A stretch of DNA of 64,000 nt from Citrobacter tructae (GTDB lineage: Bacteria; Pseudomonadota; Gammaproteobacteria; Enterobacterales; Enterobacteriaceae), in assembly GCF_004684345.1 (NCBI RefSeq), contig NZ_CP038469.1, forward strand, positions 4,650,001-4,714,000, written 5' to 3'. Below the pieces are notes generated by a model. That model saw only the letters and a program-made list of their open reading frames with translations, was not told the DNA's origin and made no database searches. Shown in pieces: positions 63,065-64,000 of this stretch (its first letter is position 1; the number at the start of each line of letters is the position of its first letter). The position numbers and the translations under genes are program-made.

Positions 63065-63556
63065 ATGAGACTGACATCAAAAGGGCGTTATGCCGTGACC
63101 GCAATGTTGGACGTTGCGCTCAACTCCGAAACGGGCCCGGTACCGTTGGCTGATATTTCTGAACGTCAGGGAATTTCCCTTTCGTACTTGGAGCAGCTGT
63201 TTTCCCGTTTACGTAAAAACGGTCTGGTTTCCAGCGTACGTGGACCAGGCGGCGGGTATCTGCTGGGTAAAGATGCAGGCAGCATCGCAGTAGGTGAAGT
63301 AATTAGCGCTGTTGACGAGTCCGTAGATGCGACGCGTTGCCAGGGCAAAGGCGGCTGTCAGGGCGGCGATAAATGCCTGACCCACGCGCTGTGGCGCGAT
63401 CTGAGCGACCGTCTGACCGGTTTCCTCAACAATATTACGTTAGGCGAACTGGTGAATAATCAGGAAGTCCTGGATGTGTCTGGTCGCCAGCACACTCATG
63501 ACGCTCCACGCAGTACCCGCACGCAAGACGCGATCGACGTAAAACTGCGTGCCTAA
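63065..63556 (+). CDS. iscR: Iron-sulfur cluster regulator IscR
   Basis: Rrf2-family repressor that binds a [2Fe-2S] cluster and adjusts isc expression to cluster supply. 163 residues, against 162 in E. coli. N-terminal winged helix (SLSYLEQLFSRLRKNGLVSSVRGPGGGY) and cluster ligands Cys92, Cys98, Cys104 and His107 are all present. It is first in the isc operon, under the two sites upstream. Confidence 0.97.
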   Translation: MRLTSKGRYAVTAMLDVALNSETGPVPLADISERQGISLSYLEQLFSRLRKNGLVSSVRGPGGGYLLGKDAGSIAVGEVISAVDESVDATRCQGKGGCQGGDKCLTHALWRDLSDRLTGFLNNITLGELVNNQEVLDVSGRQHTHDAPRSTRTQDAIDVKLRA

Positions 63557-63723
63557 TAAAAATTACGCAATATCCTTCTTTTTGCATCAAGGCAGGCAGA
63601 AGGATGAAGCGTAAAAGTATTTCAGAATCAGGCCGGGGTGTTGGACACTCCGTTAACTCGGTCGTACATCCAGCCGGTTGCCTGGTTCCTTGCATTGAAG
63701 CGATGTACGGAGTTTATAGAGCA

Positions 63724-64000
63724 ATGAAATTACCGATCTATCTCGACTACTCCGCAACCACGCCGGTGGACCCGCGTGTTGCCGAGAAAATGATGCAGTG
63801 TCTGACCCTGGACGGAAACTTTGGTAACCCAGCGTCCCGTTCACACCGTTTTGGCTGGCATGCTGAAGAGGCGGTAGATATCGCCCGTAATCAGATTGCC
63901 GATCTGGTGGGTGCCGATCCGCGTGAAATCGTCTTTACTTCCGGTGCGACCGAATCCGACAACCTGGCGATTAAAGGTGCGGCCAACTTTTATCAGAAAA
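63724..64000 (+). CDS. iscS: Cysteine desulfurase IscS (5' part, cut by window end)
   Basis: PLP enzyme taking sulfur from cysteine for Fe-S clusters and tRNA thiolation. The first 92 residues are present (start MKLPIYLDYSATTPVDPRV), nearly identical to E. coli; the rest lies beyond the window. It follows iscR by 167 bases, a space where RyhB is known to bind in E. coli; I see a modest hairpin there but cannot define the site. Confidence 0.96.
   Translation, partial: MKLPIYLDYSATTPVDPRVAEKMMQCLTLDGNFGNPASRSHRFGWHAEEAVDIARNQIADLVGADPREIVFTSGATESDNLAIKGAANFYQK

Noticed and set aside
1..64000. Mobile element, prophage, integron, CRISPR array or tRNA-linked island
   Set aside because: No transposase, integrase, phage gene, direct repeat array or target-site duplication was seen; only REP-type short repeats.

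Overview
This is a chromosomal window from a member of the Enterobacteriaceae close to Escherichia, Salmonella and Citrobacter. Nearly every protein has a recognisable E. coli K-12 counterpart of the same or nearly the same length, and gene order from the rrn operon to iscS follows the K-12 map (rrnG to isc) with a few local differences. The hca cluster argues against Salmonella, and the unmatched sugar loci argue against K-12. Citrobacter is my best guess, from memory rather than a search. I see no prophage, insertion sequence, integron, CRISPR array or tRNA gene.

Layout. 1-420: end of an rRNA operon (23S 3' end, 5S, terminator). 600-15.8 kb: mixed housekeeping genes (kgtP, yfiM, pssA, patZ, tapT, trxC, yfiF, ung, grcA, eamB, yfiE, srmB, trmN6, nadB). 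16-25.7 kb: envelope stress, translation and secretion block (rseD-rpoE-rseABC, lepA-lepB-rnc-era-recO-pdxJ-acpS). 25.7-29.3 kb: yfhL, then yfhH divergent from a murQ-like etherase and a MurP-like PTS permease, a pair absent from this position in K-12. 29.3-40.8 kb: pgpC, tadA, mltF, purL, the small RNA GlmY, and glrK-qseG-glrR-glnB. 40.8-43.6 kb: divergent hmp and glyA. 43.7-52.1 kb: hca phenylpropionate/cinnamate dioxygenase genes, hcaR, two decayed sugar genes, hcaT and csiE. 52.4-59.2 kb: a six-gene sugar ABC importer/kinase/isomerase operon. 59.6-61.2 kb: a DUF1007 periplasmic protein and a NicO-family metal exporter. 61.2 kb to the end: suhB, trmJ, iscR and the start of iscS.

Regulatory sites readable by eye fit the genes: an FNR box before grcA, a NadR box before nadB, a sigma-E promoter before rpoE, the RNase III-type stem in the rnc leader, PurR boxes before purL and glyA, sigma-54 and GlrR sites before glmY, an NsrR-like box before hmp and two IscR type 1 sites before iscR.

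The least explained content is the 52.4-59.2 kb operon of unknown substrate, in which an arabinose-5-phosphate-isomerase-like SIS protein is coupled to an FGGY pentulose kinase; the yfhH-murQ-PTS locus; and the fused remains of a ROK-family gene and an aldose epimerase gene between hcaR and hcaT. I found nothing that amounts to a clearly new type of system; these are substrate or evolution questions within known families.
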